Origin: VRUG01 sp965372745 | GTDB taxonomy: Bacteria; Planctomycetota; Phycisphaerae; Sedimentisphaerales; Anaerobacaceae | DNA length: 6,540 nt | Assembly (NCBI GenBank): GCA_965372745.1 | Contig: CBDVDM010000049.1 | Span: forward strand, 1 to 6,540 | Direction: 5' to 3' | Shown here: positions 5,679-6,540 of the stretch, piece after piece | How the letters are laid out: each line of letters starts with the position of its first letter | Position numbering within the stretch: position 1 is the stretch's first letter | The notes under the pieces: model-generated | Database searches by the model: none | What the model was told of the DNA's origin: nothing | What the model saw: only the letters and a program-made list of their open reading frames with translations | Program-made: the position numbers and the translations under genes

Positions 5679-6003
5679 CCAGAGAGATTCCGCTTATTTA
5701 TGGGATATGCTTGATGCTGCCCAAACGGTGGAACAACTGAGCTGCGACCAAGATTTCACCCAGTATTCAAATGACCGCAGGACGCAACTCGCAGTCGAAC
5801 GGTCTTTGGAGATTATCGGTGAAGCAGCAGGCAGAGTATCCACCTCTTTCCGCAACGCTCATCCTGAAATCCAGTGGCGACAGATTATAGGCCAGCGCAA
5901 CGTCCTGATTCATGAATACGGCGAAATCAAGCAGGAACGAGTCTGGAAAGTAGTCAGAGAAAATGTCCCGCAGTTGATTGAGTTGCTAAAACCATTTGTT
6001 TGA
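5668..6003 (+). CDS. hepT: HepT-type RNase toxin (HEPN domain, DUF86)
   Basis: This is a 111-residue, mostly helical HEPN-family protein. The R-X4-H-X-Y catalytic motif is intact as RNVLIHEY: R77, H82 and Y84. The upstream helix AVERSLEIIGEAAGRV is typical of HepT/DUF86. HEPN toxins dimerise so that two R-X4-H motifs form a metal-independent RNase site. Y84 corresponds to the tyrosine that MntA AMPylates in characterised systems. The ATG at 5668 lies inside the last codons of mntA (11-base overlap in another frame), with a TGAGGT ribosome binding site at 5657-5662, so translation should be coupled to the antitoxin. The protein looks complete and functional. Its natural RNA target is unknown; tRNA cleavage is reported for some relatives. 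Confidence 0.92.
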   Translation: MQPDQRDSAYLWDMLDAAQTVEQLSCDQDFTQYSNDRRTQLAVERSLEIIGEAAGRVSTSFRNAHPEIQWRQIIGQRNVLIHEYGEIKQERVWKVVRENVPQLIELLKPFV

Positions 6004-6137
6004 ATGCCGCCGAAATAATAAAATGCTCTCTGCGACACTGGCCGTAAGCAAAACGCATGGCAAAACTGGAAATAACCCCGTCATCAGGATTACTGGGCTA
6101 GACGAAAATCGGTCTGAGGAGATATGGCTGCAAGTGG

Positions 6138-6407
6138 TTAATTGTCGAGATTGTTCCAATGAACTCCTAATATTGCCATATCTATTGTAGATTCAGGATT
6201 ACCCGTAGCCATCTTCCCGTCTTCTGACTGCGCAATGCAGGTATAACGGAGTTCTGGCCTATTTGGCCCTGCATCAAGAATATCCACTTCGACTTTTTGG
6301 GTATTGCCGCTCTTGTCTTCGCGGTAACCTGTAAAAGTGGTCTTTTGGCATACCTCGAAAATATTAGCGTATTTCTTCAATTGAGCGACTATTCCTTCTA
6401 TATTCAT
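6138..6407 (-). CDS. Conserved-looking small protein of unknown function (89 residues)
   Basis: I do not recognise this family. The ATG at 6407 is chosen because a full AAGGAG Shine-Dalgarno sequence (6419-6414) lies 6 bases upstream; the frame extends 16 codons further, but through a repeat. The product starts MNIEGIVAQLKKYANIFEVC and is a soluble, mixed-charge protein with no signal peptide or membrane segment. It seems to have an N-terminal helix followed by strand-rich sequence (KVEVDILDAG, LRYTCIAQSE) and a tidy C-terminus, ESTIDMAILGVHWNNLDN, whose hydrophobic pattern suggests a folded helix. There are two cysteines, at about residues 20 and 57. It is convergent with hepT, with 134 bases between the two stops and no evident terminator. 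The leader carries a 9-base-period repeat at 6431-6448. It is probably a real gene; function unknown. Confidence 0.72.
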   Translation of the reverse strand: MNIEGIVAQLKKYANIFEVCQKTTFTGYREDKSGNTQKVEVDILDAGPNRPELRYTCIAQSEDGKMATGNPESTIDMAILGVHWNNLDN

Positions 6408-6413
6408 TTTATT

Positions 6414-6419
6414 CTCCTT
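6414..6419 (-). promoter_or_regulatory. Ribosome binding site fixing the start of the 89-residue protein
   Basis: On the - strand the sequence AAGGAG lies 6 bases before ATG (6407-6405), a near-perfect Shine-Dalgarno match. It decides in favour of this start over the longer open frame that begins at 6455. Confidence 0.75.
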
Positions 6420-6430
6420 ATCATGTGAAA

Positions 6431-6448
6431 ATCCGTGCCATCCGTGGT
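6431..6448. repeat. Degenerate 9-base tandem repeat ATCCGTG(C/G)(C/T)
   Basis: ATCCGTGCC (6431-6439) is followed by ATCCGTGGT (6440-6448). The period and layout match the TAATCTGCG duplication at 2537-2554, with C/T swaps at equivalent positions (ATCTGCG against ATCCGTG). It lies 23 bases upstream of the 89-residue protein's start codon, within the likely leader. Confidence 0.5.
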
Positions 6449-6540
6449 TACGCAAACGATTCCATTTTAGCTTTTCCGATTTTATTAGCTAGTGCTCTGT
6501 AAAAGTTAAATGTTCGGGTAGAGCGAACGCAATTTTCGTC

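Noticed and set aside
5996..6190. 64-residue frame on the + strand after hepT
   Set aside because: TTG start within the hepT end, no ribosome binding site, no recognisable domain, and it overlaps the better supported 89-residue gene on the other strand.

Overview
The window is a stretch of bacterial chromosome. It holds seven protein-coding genes, one of them cut by the left edge, and a repeat-rich gene-poor gap of about 620 bases. The large HEAT/TPR lipoprotein, the very short lysine-rich protein, the HepT/MntA pair and a gap packed with small degenerate repeats suggest an environmental Gram-negative lineage. I lean towards Planctomycetota (Phycisphaerae-like), but this is an inference from style, since no phylogenetic marker is present.

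Left module (1-1952, + strand): the C-terminal 480 residues of an N6-adenine DNA methyltransferase with its target-recognition region, followed after a single base by a complete PIN-domain nuclease. The two stop/start codons almost touch, so they are almost certainly co-transcribed and translationally coupled. A DNA modification enzyme paired with a PIN nuclease rather than a classical restriction endonuclease is the best candidate here for a poorly described defence or toxin-like system. The module is visibly richer in A+T than the lipoprotein gene, which fits horizontal acquisition.

Middle (1953-2923): a 36-residue, strongly basic protein gene with a good extended -10 promoter and a clear Shine-Dalgarno sequence. 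It is followed by about 620 bases with no convincing gene. This gap is a mosaic of small hairpins, 7- and 9-base tandem repeats and a GCGCGC-rich block bounded by two copies of the palindrome TTGCGCAA.

Main gene (2924-5173, - strand): a 749-residue predicted lipoprotein made of HEAT-type helical repeats with a TPR-like C-terminal part, probably an envelope scaffold or interaction protein. It is transcribed divergently from the next module.

Right module (5373-6003, + strand): a HepT/MntA toxin-antitoxin operon. The MntA nucleotidyltransferase antitoxin overlaps the HepT RNase toxin by 11 bases. MntA-type enzymes silence HepT by AMPylating the tyrosine of its R-X4-H-X-Y motif, and both key motifs are intact.

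Right end (6138-6407, - strand): an 89-residue protein of unknown function with a strong ribosome binding site. Its leader carries a degenerate relative of the 9-base tandem repeat seen in the central gap. Nothing interpretable was found in the last 85 bases except a possible mobile-element edge that cannot be judged from this window.
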